A stretch of 64,000 nt of DNA from an uncultured Lachnospiraceae bacterium (lineage in GTDB: Bacteria; Bacillota; Clostridia; Lachnospirales; Lachnospiraceae): positions 62,001 to 126,000 of the forward strand of contig CATKXR010000001.1 in assembly GCA_949840805.1 (NCBI GenBank). The letters run 5' to 3'. The position numbers and the translations under genes are program-made. This document shows, one piece after another, positions 9,241-17,536 of this stretch. Under the pieces are notes generated by a model. That model saw nothing but the letters and a program-made list of their open reading frames with translations, was not told the origin of the DNA and did not search any database. Each line of letters opens with the position of its first letter. Position 1 is the first letter of the stretch.

Positions 9241-9897
9241 CTAATAGTCGGAGAATGACAGGTAATCCTCCACTATTTCCTCATATCTTTTCTCCTCAAT
9301 CAAATCAAATAACCGGTCCGCATATCGAAAAAAGATTTTCCCAAAAAAAGATTTGACTATATTGCAGTGAATCTCTAAATAGTATTTTTCTATATCCGTA
9401 ATGTATTCTGAAGAAAAACTTCTCTTGTCAAAAATACATCTCACGATCAGGTAGGTAAACATTGTGTCTTTATCAAGTTCCCACCATTGATTGCTGCTAT
9501 TCCACACTTTATTATCCCACGCATACTTCTGTATTTCTTTATCAAGCGGAATCCAAAACGGCAGTAAACCTTTACAGCTCAACTGATTAAAAACATGTAC
9601 GCGGAACCCGTCTTTATCACATTTATTTTGATACATATAAGAATCTGTCAGGCCATATAAGAACTGTCTGTTATCGGAATGGATTTCCCCGTTATATCCC
9701 AGGCTTTCCATAAACCGGCGGAAATGATCCATATCTTCTTTTTTTACAAGCAGGTCAATATCCTTACCGGCTTTTAAACAGCCGGGTATTTCGTCATTTA
9801 TATTATTACGAATTATGTAAGTGATTTTTTCCTGATTCAGCTTCTCAAAATAATCTTTTATTTTATTTTCATCCACATACCTGTCATGGCTGACCAT
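9241..9897 (-). CDS. Nucleotidyltransferase-fold protein
   Basis: A 218-residue protein. Near the N-terminus, ITYIIRNN, then CLKAGKDIDLLVKKEDMDHF shows the hG..DxD-like core of the minimal nucleotidyltransferase fold (here G-K-D-I-D-L). The remainder is helical and rich in aromatic residues. Family members with this layout in polysaccharide clusters are uncharacterised; some are kinases or phosphotransferases. An upstream ATG at 9939 is in frame, but its AGGA is only two bases away, while the ATG at 9897 has AAAGG at ten bases. It sits between the small protein gene and the AAC(3)-like gene. Confidence 0.6.
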   Translation of the reverse strand: MVSHDRYVDENKIKDYFEKLNQEKITYIIRNNINDEIPGCLKAGKDIDLLVKKEDMDHFRRFMESLGYNGEIHSDNRQFLYGLTDSYMYQNKCDKDGFRVHVFNQLSCKGLLPFWIPLDKEIQKYAWDNKVWNSSNQWWELDKDTMFTYLIVRCIFDKRSFSSEYITDIEKYYLEIHCNIVKSFFGKIFFRYADRLFDLIEEKRYEEIVEDYLSFSDY

Positions 9898-9953
9898 TTG
9901 TCTTGACCTTTCTATAAGCGAAAAACTATGTGCATACATTCCTGCAGGAGAAC

Positions 9954-10724
9954 TTATAAGAATCTTTTTTGGTCTGTCCGCAAAACGCTGCAGACATCAT
10001 GGTACATTTTTCTGCAATCAACTGCGGCAACCGTTCCTTTTGCGAAATCAACCTGATTCTGGCACTTACTGTCCATCAAAAATTTCCATAATTTTTCCTC
10101 GTCAAGTTCGCTGTCCATTTCCAGATTTCTCACAAAGTAAGGGACACTTGTAGTAAAATCCTTTTCTCCCATCCTTATCCTGCCGGAAAAATTTTTAAAA
10201 TATCTATGACCTACATTTACATGTTCTTCCGCCAGATAATAAAACGTATATCCATAATTGCCGCCAAGCATAACAATCTTCCCGTTATCCCGGATCATTT
10301 TTCCATATACGCTGTCCAGGCTGAAGGCATCCGGCCCGATATCCAGGTATTCTTCCCGTCCCATTCCTCCTATGGCAAATGAAAAAATCGGATGCCAGGT
10401 CCGGTTTACTTTTTCGCATCCACGGTAATATTCTGTCAAAATTCCAACCGCAGACGGAGATTTATCCCTGTCATATACTTCCTGATTACAAAAACTGTAT
10501 GTAAATGTCGGCATGATCAATGTGCCTGTTTCTCCTATCACTGCTCTTAAAGTATCTACAATGGCCTTCATAAAATCATGCCGTTTTAACAGTGGCTTTC
10601 CAAATCCCATAAGATGGGAATGGACACATATAATATCGCCTTTTTCGATTCCGACCTGCTGCAGGCAATTGTACAGATCTTGTGTGGTTATTTTTTTTCC
10701 GTTTATCACCGATATATCTGACAT
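9954..10724 (-). CDS. AAC(3)-family N-acyltransferase
   Basis: A 256-residue member of the aminoglycoside 3-N-acetyltransferase fold. Characteristic segments are GDIICVHSHLMGFGKP, GTLIMPTFTYSFCNQEVYD, SAVGILTEYYRG..NRTWHPIFSFAIGG, and KIVMLGGNYGYTFYYLAEE. Known members move acetyl from acetyl-CoA to an amino group. In surface-glycan islands such proteins are best read as sugar N-acyltransferases, not resistance enzymes. It is directly downstream of an adenylation enzyme and an acyl carrier protein, so it may use acyl- or aminoacyl-ACP as donor; that is inference. GGGAG lies eight bases before the ATG. Confidence 0.85.
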   Translation of the reverse strand: MSDISVINGKKITTQDLYNCLQQVGIEKGDIICVHSHLMGFGKPLLKRHDFMKAIVDTLRAVIGETGTLIMPTFTYSFCNQEVYDRDKSPSAVGILTEYYRGCEKVNRTWHPIFSFAIGGMGREEYLDIGPDAFSLDSVYGKMIRDNGKIVMLGGNYGYTFYYLAEEHVNVGHRYFKNFSGRIRMGEKDFTTSVPYFVRNLEMDSELDEEKLWKFLMDSKCQNQVDFAKGTVAAVDCRKMYHDVCSVLRTDQKRFL

Positions 10725-10740
10725 GTCAAGTTTTCTCCCG

Positions 10741-12231
10741 TCAAATCATCTCCTGTAACCTTTTTCTGTCTATTTTTCCGTTTGCACTCATTGGCATCTC
10801 TTCAATCATTATAATTTTTCCCGGAAGCATATATTGAGGCAAATATTTTTTCATCTCGCATATCATATGCTCTCTATCGGTTTCTCCCTTATAAAACAAC
10901 ACAATTCTTTTCTTCTCATTGTCATATACGCAGCAGCATTGATGAATCCCTTCTATCCCGGAAACAATGGTCTCGATTTCACCTAATTCTATTCTGTGTC
11001 CCATGTGTTTGATTTGGAAATCTTTTCTGGTAATATAAAGCAATTCTCCATATTCATTGTATTTAACCAGATCGCCCGTCCGATAGATGTATTCGATATA
11101 TTTATCATTTAACGGGTTTTGTACAAAGACTTCCGCCGTCTTCTTTTGGTTCTTATAATATCCTCTTGAAACCGATGTGCCTCTGACACAAAGCTCTCCT
11201 GCTTCCCCGTTCCCAACCCTTTGATTGTTCTCATCTAGCACCAGGATATCCGTGTTTCTGGCCGCCTTCCCTATAGGAAGCGGTTCATGATCCGCAAACT
11301 CCCTGTCAACAATATAGTATGTACATGCATCCGTTATTTCCGTCGGGCCATACAGATTGGCATACAGAATATCAGGAATATTTTTTCGCCATATATTCAA
11401 CTGTTTATTTGGCATGACTTCCCCACAAAAGAGGACTCTTTTGAGGGTGTTTTTCAAGTCAACCTTTTTCAGGGCACGGAGGTTCGCTACTACGATCAGC
11501 GCTGACGGCACCCAGAAAATAGTGGTGATTTTATTCTCTTTGAGATACTGAAGCAGGGGTACCGGCTGTGAAAATAAGGATTGCGGTATAATATACATGG
11601 AAGCCCCTGTTTTCACCATGGAATAAATATCTAAAATCGAATTGTCAAAATAAAACGGAGCCTGATTTCCGAACGAATCTTCACTCGCTATCTCAAAAGT
11701 TTCTTCAACCCAATCTATATAATCCATAACCGACTGGTGTGTGATTGTCACGCCCTTTGGATCTCCCGTGGAGCCGGATGTGAAAAGTACATAAAGCAGA
11801 TCCGCGTCACATGTGCGTTCTCTCTGTTCCATCACCTTTTCTTCACACAACAGATTCAATCCTGCAAAATCATAGTGACAGACATCAGCCTCCTCCTCAT
11901 TTTCCATATCCAATGTGGTAATAATCAGCTTAGGCTGAAGGGTTTCCATTATCTTTTTCTGTCTTGCCAAAGGCAACTTAACGTCAATCACCGAATAAAA
12001 ATTTCCACTGTATGCAATGCCGAGAAAACAGACGATCATGTCAAGAGATTTTGGCATTACAACGGCAACAGGTTCTTTGAAAAGCCCTTTCTTTACAATA
12101 ACCTCTGCAAGGCACAAAGCCTTGTACCGCAGTTCACGAAATGTAATTGTTCTTTCTCCGTCTATGATAGCTATTTTTTCCGAATATTTTTCCGCTGTCT
12201 TATCCAGCCATTTTGTTATATTGTTGATCAT
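10741..12231 (-). CDS. Free-standing amino-acid-type adenylation enzyme (DltA-like)
   Basis: A 496-residue adenylate-forming enzyme with one adenylation domain only. The ATP loop is YVLFTSGSTGDPKG (about residues 147-160), followed by YGPTEIT, YRTGDLVKY, the hinge RKDFQIKHMGHRIELGEIE, and the C-terminal catalytic lysine in NGKIDR at residue 486. Size and layout match DltA-like amino-acid adenylation domains more than fatty-acyl ligases. It should activate a carboxylate as the AMP ester and load the adjacent carrier protein. Its ATG overlaps the carrier protein stop by four bases, so the two are probably translated together. No DltB or DltD is present, which argues against teichoic acid D-alanylation. 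Confidence 0.88.
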   Translation of the reverse strand: MINNITKWLDKTAEKYSEKIAIIDGERTITFRELRYKALCLAEVIVKKGLFKEPVAVVMPKSLDMIVCFLGIAYSGNFYSVIDVKLPLARQKKIMETLQPKLIITTLDMENEEEADVCHYDFAGLNLLCEEKVMEQRERTCDADLLYVLFTSGSTGDPKGVTITHQSVMDYIDWVEETFEIASEDSFGNQAPFYFDNSILDIYSMVKTGASMYIIPQSLFSQPVPLLQYLKENKITTIFWVPSALIVVANLRALKKVDLKNTLKRVLFCGEVMPNKQLNIWRKNIPDILYANLYGPTEITDACTYYIVDREFADHEPLPIGKAARNTDILVLDENNQRVGNGEAGELCVRGTSVSRGYYKNQKKTAEVFVQNPLNDKYIEYIYRTGDLVKYNEYGELLYITRKDFQIKHMGHRIELGEIETIVSGIEGIHQCCCVYDNEKKRIVLFYKGETDREHMICEMKKYLPQYMLPGKIIMIEEMPMSANGKIDRKRLQEMI

Positions 12232-12464
12232 ATGCTGTTCCCTGTATATTTTTTTACCAGATCCAATATGGAATCCACAGTCTCAAAATTTTTTGCCACT
12301 ACATCGTCTGCGTCAATTTCAATTTTATAAACGTCTTCAATATCTGCAATCAGCTCCATGACGGTAAACGAATCTAAAATATGGTCTTTCAGCATATCGG
12401 TTCCCTCATAAGCTTCAAAATCCTCATTTAATTCCGCCAGCATCTTTGTGATCTGTTCTCTCAT
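12228..12464 (-). CDS. Acyl/peptidyl carrier protein
   Basis: A 78-residue acidic four-helix carrier protein. The phosphopantetheine attachment serine is in DSFTVMELI at residue 32, and the following helices (IEDVYKIEIDADDV) are typical of the family. It should carry the group activated by the adenylation enzyme whose start codon overlaps its stop. GGAG precedes the ATG by nine bases. The pairing of one carrier with one adenylation enzyme, next to an N-acyltransferase, parallels DltC with DltA but in a nonulosonic acid island. Confidence 0.88.
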   Translation of the reverse strand: MREQITKMLAELNEDFEAYEGTDMLKDHILDSFTVMELIADIEDVYKIEIDADDVVAKNFETVDSILDLVKKYTGNSI

Positions 12465-12468
12465 CCTG

Positions 12469-14589
12469 TTATTCTCCTATCTTCTGAGAACGGCCTACAT
12501 AATTTTTTATGATTATTTCCCTTCCGTTTACATACGCCTTTTCATTTTCTTCCATTTTTCTGGGAAGATAACACTTTCTGCAGACAGGTATGTTTTTAAA
12601 ACCGCCTTGCTTCTTCATCATGTTTCTGGCTTCTTCTAATTTCTCTCCATGCCAGATGTCATATAAATTCTCTTTATTCAAATCTCCGATCACATTCATG
12701 TTTTCTTCATCATTCGAACACATCAATGCCTTTCCATCGGCAGCCACTACGATTCGCTGATATAGCTGAGGGCAGGAAAAATCCTCGTCATATACAATAT
12801 CCGTATCATGATCCAGATAATCAATGAGAGGGTTGAACGCAATGGAATCCGTCACAGGCTCAAACAGGTTATAATACTCCTCCGCCTTATTTTTCATCGA
12901 AGGCCATATTCCCTGAATTTTAATCACAGGTTTATGTACCTGCATTTCTTCTTTTATCTCTTTAAATCGTTTTATCTTCTGATATATATCCTCAAACAAC
13001 AACGGCTTTCGAATATTTTCATAATCCTCCCCTGTTCCGTCCACGGAAACCGTTATCCAATCCACGCCTGCATGAATCAATTCTCTGATAAAATCGTCTG
13101 TAAGCCGGCTCCCGTTGGTAAGAAATGATACTTCTCTTATTCCCTTTTCTTTCGCATATCTTATAAACGCAGTCAATTGGGGATGTAATGTGGGCTCTCC
13201 TCTGAAGCTAAGCCTGACCGCCCACACCTTTTTGCTGATTTCGTCAATAATTTTATAAAAAAGCGTTTCCGGCATTAACCTGGCAGAAACCTTTTCCTTA
13301 AACTCGTCCGTAATGGTATAGCACATCGGACACTTCAGATTACAGAGGGAAGAAGTCTCGATATCCACTAAAAGAGGCCATTCAGAAACGTATTGATTTT
13401 TTGCGTTTTCCACCCATGCCTCTCGGTATTCGTGATATCCCTTTTCCCACCCTTCGCTTCGGTATCGCTCAAACAACTCCATTCTTTTATCAGTTTCCAA
13501 ATAATAATTGCCTTTGTTTATCGGCACATTCTGTAAAGCCAGATCCTCCCATTGTAAAACGTAATCTTCCTCCAGAGGCCTGTTTGCTTTTTTTCCAAGG
13601 ACAGACGCAAGTTCGTATGGAGGGATTCCTGTACCAGGACGTTTGAAAGTCAGGTCCTTTTCTTCCAGCGTTTCTCCTTCTTCTATGCTGCGTGTCAGGA
13701 CGATCGAGCGTCTTGCATTCTTTCTTGCCTGCTCCTCATTCCCTAAATGATCGATCCTCTCGTCTCCGCAGATCTGGTCTAACCGTCTTATATGTTCTCT
13801 GATCTGCAATGCATCATCTACATCCATGGCATGATAATGGTCATTGCCGGGAAGTGATTTATCCAATGTGAAATGCTTTTCCACCACATGGGCGCCTAAA
13901 AGATACGCGCTTTTTAACACGTCATATCCAAACTCCGGCCTGGTATGGTCCGAATACCCGATCTCCAGACCAGGAAACTCTTGTTTCAGGGCCGTAATCC
14001 GATATAGATTCGCATGATCGGCAGGCGTAGGATATTCCAATACACAGTGCATCAGGACAATCTCTTCTCTGTTTACATCTCTGATCACATCGATTGCCCT
14101 TTGAATCTCATTCAGATCAGACGCGCCTGTTGACAAAAATATCGGCTTATTCTTCCCCGCTATGTGCCGGATAAAAGGAATATTGGTAATATCTGATGAA
14201 GATATTTTGTAACAGGCCATATATTGATCCAGATAATCCGCCGAATCAAAATCAAAGGGAGTGGAAAAGAACTCAATGCCGCTTTTTTTGCAGTGTTCGG
14301 AGATAATCTTATATTCCTGTTCTCCAAAAGAATCATATTTTGTAAATAATTCATATTGGGACCGGGTGCTTTCTTCGTTTAAATCCCAATAAGACGGGGA
14401 TTGCCTGGAAGCAATCTTCTTCGCCTTATAGGTCTGGAATTTCACCGCGTCCACCCCGGCCCTTTTTGCTTCGTCACACATCAAGAGCGCAGCATCCAGA
14501 TTACGGATCCCTCTCTGCTTCGCTATATCGTAATAATTCACCCCGATTTCAGCAATCAGATACAATCCATTTTTTTGCTTTCTTTTCAT
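12469..14589 (-). CDS. neuB: NeuB-type nonulosonic acid synthase fused to a SPASM radical-SAM enzyme
   Basis: A 706-residue fusion. Residues 8-290 are a NeuB barrel (LIAEIGVNYYD, DAVKFQTYKA, STPFDFDSADYL, GYSDHT, HVVEKHFTLD, PGNDH), condensing phosphoenolpyruvate with a hexosamine-type sugar to make a nine-carbon acid. Residues 293-350 are the SAF antifreeze-like domain (ARRSIVLTRSIEEGETL). Residues 405-690 are a radical-SAM domain with CNLKCPMC giving cysteines 416, 420 and 423 for the iron-sulfur cluster, and a C-terminal SPASM-like set C606, C624, C670, C673. Ordinary NeuB proteins stop near residue 350, so the fusion is unusual. The stop overlaps nothing downstream; its ATG overlaps the synthetase stop by four bases. 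The radical-SAM substrate is unknown. Confidence 0.9.
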   Translation of the reverse strand: MKRKQKNGLYLIAEIGVNYYDIAKQRGIRNLDAALLMCDEAKRAGVDAVKFQTYKAKKIASRQSPSYWDLNEESTRSQYELFTKYDSFGEQEYKIISEHCKKSGIEFFSTPFDFDSADYLDQYMACYKISSSDITNIPFIRHIAGKNKPIFLSTGASDLNEIQRAIDVIRDVNREEIVLMHCVLEYPTPADHANLYRITALKQEFPGLEIGYSDHTRPEFGYDVLKSAYLLGAHVVEKHFTLDKSLPGNDHYHAMDVDDALQIREHIRRLDQICGDERIDHLGNEEQARKNARRSIVLTRSIEEGETLEEKDLTFKRPGTGIPPYELASVLGKKANRPLEEDYVLQWEDLALQNVPINKGNYYLETDKRMELFERYRSEGWEKGYHEYREAWVENAKNQYVSEWPLLVDIETSSLCNLKCPMCYTITDEFKEKVSARLMPETLFYKIIDEISKKVWAVRLSFRGEPTLHPQLTAFIRYAKEKGIREVSFLTNGSRLTDDFIRELIHAGVDWITVSVDGTGEDYENIRKPLLFEDIYQKIKRFKEIKEEMQVHKPVIKIQGIWPSMKNKAEEYYNLFEPVTDSIAFNPLIDYLDHDTDIVYDEDFSCPQLYQRIVVAADGKALMCSNDEENMNVIGDLNKENLYDIWHGEKLEEARNMMKKQGGFKNIPVCRKCYLPRKMEENEKAYVNGREIIIKNYVGRSQKIGE

Positions 14590-16220
14590 ATGTCCTCACC
14601 TAATATTAATTTTATTACCCTGTCCTGGCCCTGTTTGAAATCTTTACTTGTCAGCAATTTATACATTTCTTTTCTTACAGAAGGAGTATGTATCAGCCAG
14701 TCTATCGTATTTTTTATGGCAGACGGCTCCCGTTCCATCCCCATGCCCAGATTGATAAATCCGTTTCCAATACTTGCAAAAGTATGTTCTGTTTCCCTCT
14801 TATTCTGGGCAAGGACGATTGACGGCACCCCCATACATGCAAACTCATAGATCGTCCTGCCCTGTGCGGTAATCGCTAAGTCTGCCTGTTTCATATAAGA
14901 ACTGACTCTCCTGACATCGTGGTGAACATAGATCCGATGACACGGGTCTTCTTTTATCTCGTTTTTATAGGGATATCCAAAACCTGTAATAATATGAAAC
15001 TCTATCTCGGGATGATCTTGTGACACCTCCTGCAGGATCGGATAAATCTTTCTTGTAAGGTCGCTTGGGTCAGTCCCTCCAAATAAAACCATGATGTTTT
15101 TTATCTCTTCGGAGAACTTTTTAGGCGGCGTCTGCAAAAATTCGTCCCTGATAAAATAATATTCAAAACCATTGAACACATTATGTTTTCCTTTTCCTTC
15201 ATAAAGGGCGTTGATTACACAGTCCGCGTATTCCGCCCCCATTCCCTTGTCCTCAAAATTGACTACCCGCGGCACGCTTGTTTTCAGTCTCGATATGTAC
15301 TCGGCACTCGTATCCAGAATATCATTAATCACAATATCCGGCTTATACTCCTTAACAATTTCATACATAGAGCTGCAGTCCTGAATCGTCTTATATTTAA
15401 AAAAGGAATCTTTTATCATCTTAAGTCCAAGGCTGCACCGCTCATCGGTAACAAACAAAAGATCATGGCCTGTCAGGCGATAGGCCAGAGAAAGGCATCT
15501 GTATATATGGCCCATCCCCAAATTTTCTTCTCCGTCTGCCCTTAAAATGATTTTTTTCTTTTTTAAGATAATCTCACACAATTTCCAGTCCATGTCGCTG
15601 TCAATATCAATTGCTTCGTCCTCGGATAATTCAAAAATATTGATTTTCCGTCCGATCCGCCTGCCTGTGGTCAGGCATTCTCTCTTTGTAATCATAAAAC
15701 CGCCGGTCTCTTTATAATGCTGCGGAAGGCTCTGCCGGTTTTCCCGCTTCTTGTACTGGGGAATTATATTGTCTTCCTTTTTTGTCCATGATAAATGCGG
15801 ATCGTTATACACACTGATGAGTGTGTCGGTTCCCGTCTCTATGAAATCGCTTATGGCTTTCACGAGAGACTCCGCCCGCAATGTCGGCGAGGTCGCCTGC
15901 ATAGTCACGACAATATCATAACGCAGATTTTTTCTTTTTTCGGTTTCCGTCACAGCATGATAGACAACCGGATCAAGCGTAATGCTGTCACCAGACAATT
16001 CTTCGGGCCGCATGACGACTTCCCCTCCATACATATTGGCTATCTCTGCTATCTCCATATCATCAGTATTTACAACCACGTCCAGGTCATATTGTTCTTT
16101 CAAACGCAATGCGTTCTTTATGCTGTAATAAATCAATGGATACCCGTTCATTATCCGGAGATTCTTTTTAGGAATTCCTTTTGATTTTCCTCTTGCAGGA
16201 ATCACAGTCAAGATTTTCAT
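14586..16220 (-). CDS. CMP-nonulosonate synthetase fused to PseG-like domain
   Basis: A 544-residue fusion. Residues 1-225 are a NeuA/PseF/LegF cytidylyltransferase (VIPARGKSKGIPKKNLRIMN, VVVNTDDMEIAEIA, MQATSPTLRAESL, ETGGFMITKR, DIDSDMDWKL), which makes the CMP-activated sugar from CTP. Residues 226-544 match the PseG type UDP-sugar hydrolase/glycosyltransferase fold (IILRADGEENLGMGHIYRCLSLA, VVNFEDKG, IMVLFGGTDPSDLT, ITAQGRTIYEFACMGVPSIVLAQN). PseG removes UDP from a diamino sugar before PseI/NeuB condensation. One polypeptide would therefore act both before and after the NeuB step. GGAGGGG lies six bases before the ATG. Dehydratase and aminotransferase partners (PseB/PseC) are not in the window. 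Confidence 0.9.
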   Translation of the reverse strand: MKILTVIPARGKSKGIPKKNLRIMNGYPLIYYSIKNALRLKEQYDLDVVVNTDDMEIAEIANMYGGEVVMRPEELSGDSITLDPVVYHAVTETEKRKNLRYDIVVTMQATSPTLRAESLVKAISDFIETGTDTLISVYNDPHLSWTKKEDNIIPQYKKRENRQSLPQHYKETGGFMITKRECLTTGRRIGRKINIFELSEDEAIDIDSDMDWKLCEIILKKKKIILRADGEENLGMGHIYRCLSLAYRLTGHDLLFVTDERCSLGLKMIKDSFFKYKTIQDCSSMYEIVKEYKPDIVINDILDTSAEYISRLKTSVPRVVNFEDKGMGAEYADCVINALYEGKGKHNVFNGFEYYFIRDEFLQTPPKKFSEEIKNIMVLFGGTDPSDLTRKIYPILQEVSQDHPEIEFHIITGFGYPYKNEIKEDPCHRIYVHHDVRRVSSYMKQADLAITAQGRTIYEFACMGVPSIVLAQNKRETEHTFASIGNGFINLGMGMEREPSAIKNTIDWLIHTPSVRKEMYKLLTSKDFKQGQDRVIKLILGEDI

Positions 16221-16234
16221 CTGGCCCCTCCAAA

Positions 16235-17530
16235 TCAGTTCTCGGCAACTTCAATAATCTTTTCCTTTAATAACCGGTCGACTATAGGCAGCATATGAAC
16301 CGCAGGTTGCCGTATCTTTTCGCATACGGCAATCAGATCATCACATCCGTCTGCATATGCCGTAAAATTTTGAATGGTTTTTGCATCCGCATAAGTATTT
16401 TTCTGGCTTAAAGTAGGATAAAGCCCTCTCCTCCCAAGCTGTGGTTCACACAGTATCCTGGTCTTGTATTTTCTGTTTTTTTCCAGTACGGACACTGTTT
16501 TTTGTAAGACAATCAACGAATTTTTCAATCCGTCTGCCGAAATAAAATTCAAATCATCTTTGGAAGTATGATATTCTTTGTACTCGTGAAATTTACTCCT
16601 GCAGAATACACAAAATGGCAGATCCACTCCCGGAGCACAGTACTGCCTTTCATCAGATCCTCGTTTTAAAAAGGAATATGACTGAAACGCAGGGCAATGC
16701 CACTTCAAAACATGTTTCAATACCCTGTCTGACAGACTGTCTCCTTTTCGTGATTCCACATAAGAATAATGATTGTCATCCCCCACGCATGTCACTACGA
16801 ATCCTGCCCTGATGTGCTTCTTCATATGTTCCAGATTCTGTGACAGATAGGCAATCGAACCTATCGTCTCCGGCAGGAACAAAAATCTGTATGTATATCT
16901 TCTGTCACGGATGCAGGATATCCATTTGGCCAGATGTATCAGGACAACGGGGCCTGACGTTTCATTATTTCCAAGGCCTGGATGACATATGTTGGTTGAG
17001 AAACAGATTTCCTCCCGCATGTCTCCTTCAATCAGTATCTCCCCCCAATTCATGCAGCCTTTGGAAAAACGGCTCCTGATCACCATATGATATCTGCCGG
17101 GCTTCAATTGGTTCTTCATATTTTCCGTCATGCAAAATCCATACCGTTTGGCATAATATGAGGTCACATAAGGAATCGCGTCCGGCTGGTCCGGCTGCGT
17201 ATGGACATAAGAAAGAAGTTCTTCTCTCTCCACCCACCTGTCAACCGGCTCCGAATATCCTACCACATGAAGATTATTCTCCTCAAAGTCAACAATTTTT
17301 GTACCGTTTTCGTCCTCAATATAAGCCTCTTCTATATCCCATTCCATGGGGACTGTCCAGTCAAAAACCTTTTCACCGCTTGCTATTTCATGAATCTGCA
17401 ATCCATTCCACACGTTCTTTAGGACGGCTAATGTTTCTCTCACGCCTTTCCCGGTAATGCTGCGGTAAATAGGAAAGATTCTTTTTGCCAGATCATATAG
17501 CTCCTCCCCCGTCGGTTCCGTTTTTTCCAT
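16235..17530 (-). CDS. DUF4910 aminopeptidase-like protein
   Basis: A 431-residue protein of the DUF4910/DUF2172 type: an M28-like aminopeptidase domain with a C-terminal winged-helix segment. The opening LAKRIFPIYRSITGKGVRETL and VPMEWDIEEAYIED are family hallmarks. Likely metal ligands lie in STNICHPGLGNNETSGPVV, FLPETIGS and EYHTSKDDL. Such genes recur in nonulosonic acid and capsule clusters, where a hydrolase acting on a sugar amide or glycopeptide has been suggested but not shown. The ribosome site is weak. It lies between the beta-propeller protein and the CMP-sugar synthetase with spacers of 6 and 14 bases. Confidence 0.82.
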   Translation of the reverse strand: MEKTEPTGEELYDLAKRIFPIYRSITGKGVRETLAVLKNVWNGLQIHEIASGEKVFDWTVPMEWDIEEAYIEDENGTKIVDFEENNLHVVGYSEPVDRWVEREELLSYVHTQPDQPDAIPYVTSYYAKRYGFCMTENMKNQLKPGRYHMVIRSRFSKGCMNWGEILIEGDMREEICFSTNICHPGLGNNETSGPVVLIHLAKWISCIRDRRYTYRFLFLPETIGSIAYLSQNLEHMKKHIRAGFVVTCVGDDNHYSYVESRKGDSLSDRVLKHVLKWHCPAFQSYSFLKRGSDERQYCAPGVDLPFCVFCRSKFHEYKEYHTSKDDLNFISADGLKNSLIVLQKTVSVLEKNRKYKTRILCEPQLGRRGLYPTLSQKNTYADAKTIQNFTAYADGCDDLIAVCEKIRQPAVHMLPIVDRLLKEKIIEVAEN

Positions 17531-17536
17531 GTGTCT

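Noticed and set aside
9954-10724. Aminoglycoside resistance gene reading of the AAC(3)-like protein
   Set aside because: Its place beside a carrier protein and glycan enzymes makes a sugar acyltransferase more likely than resistance.
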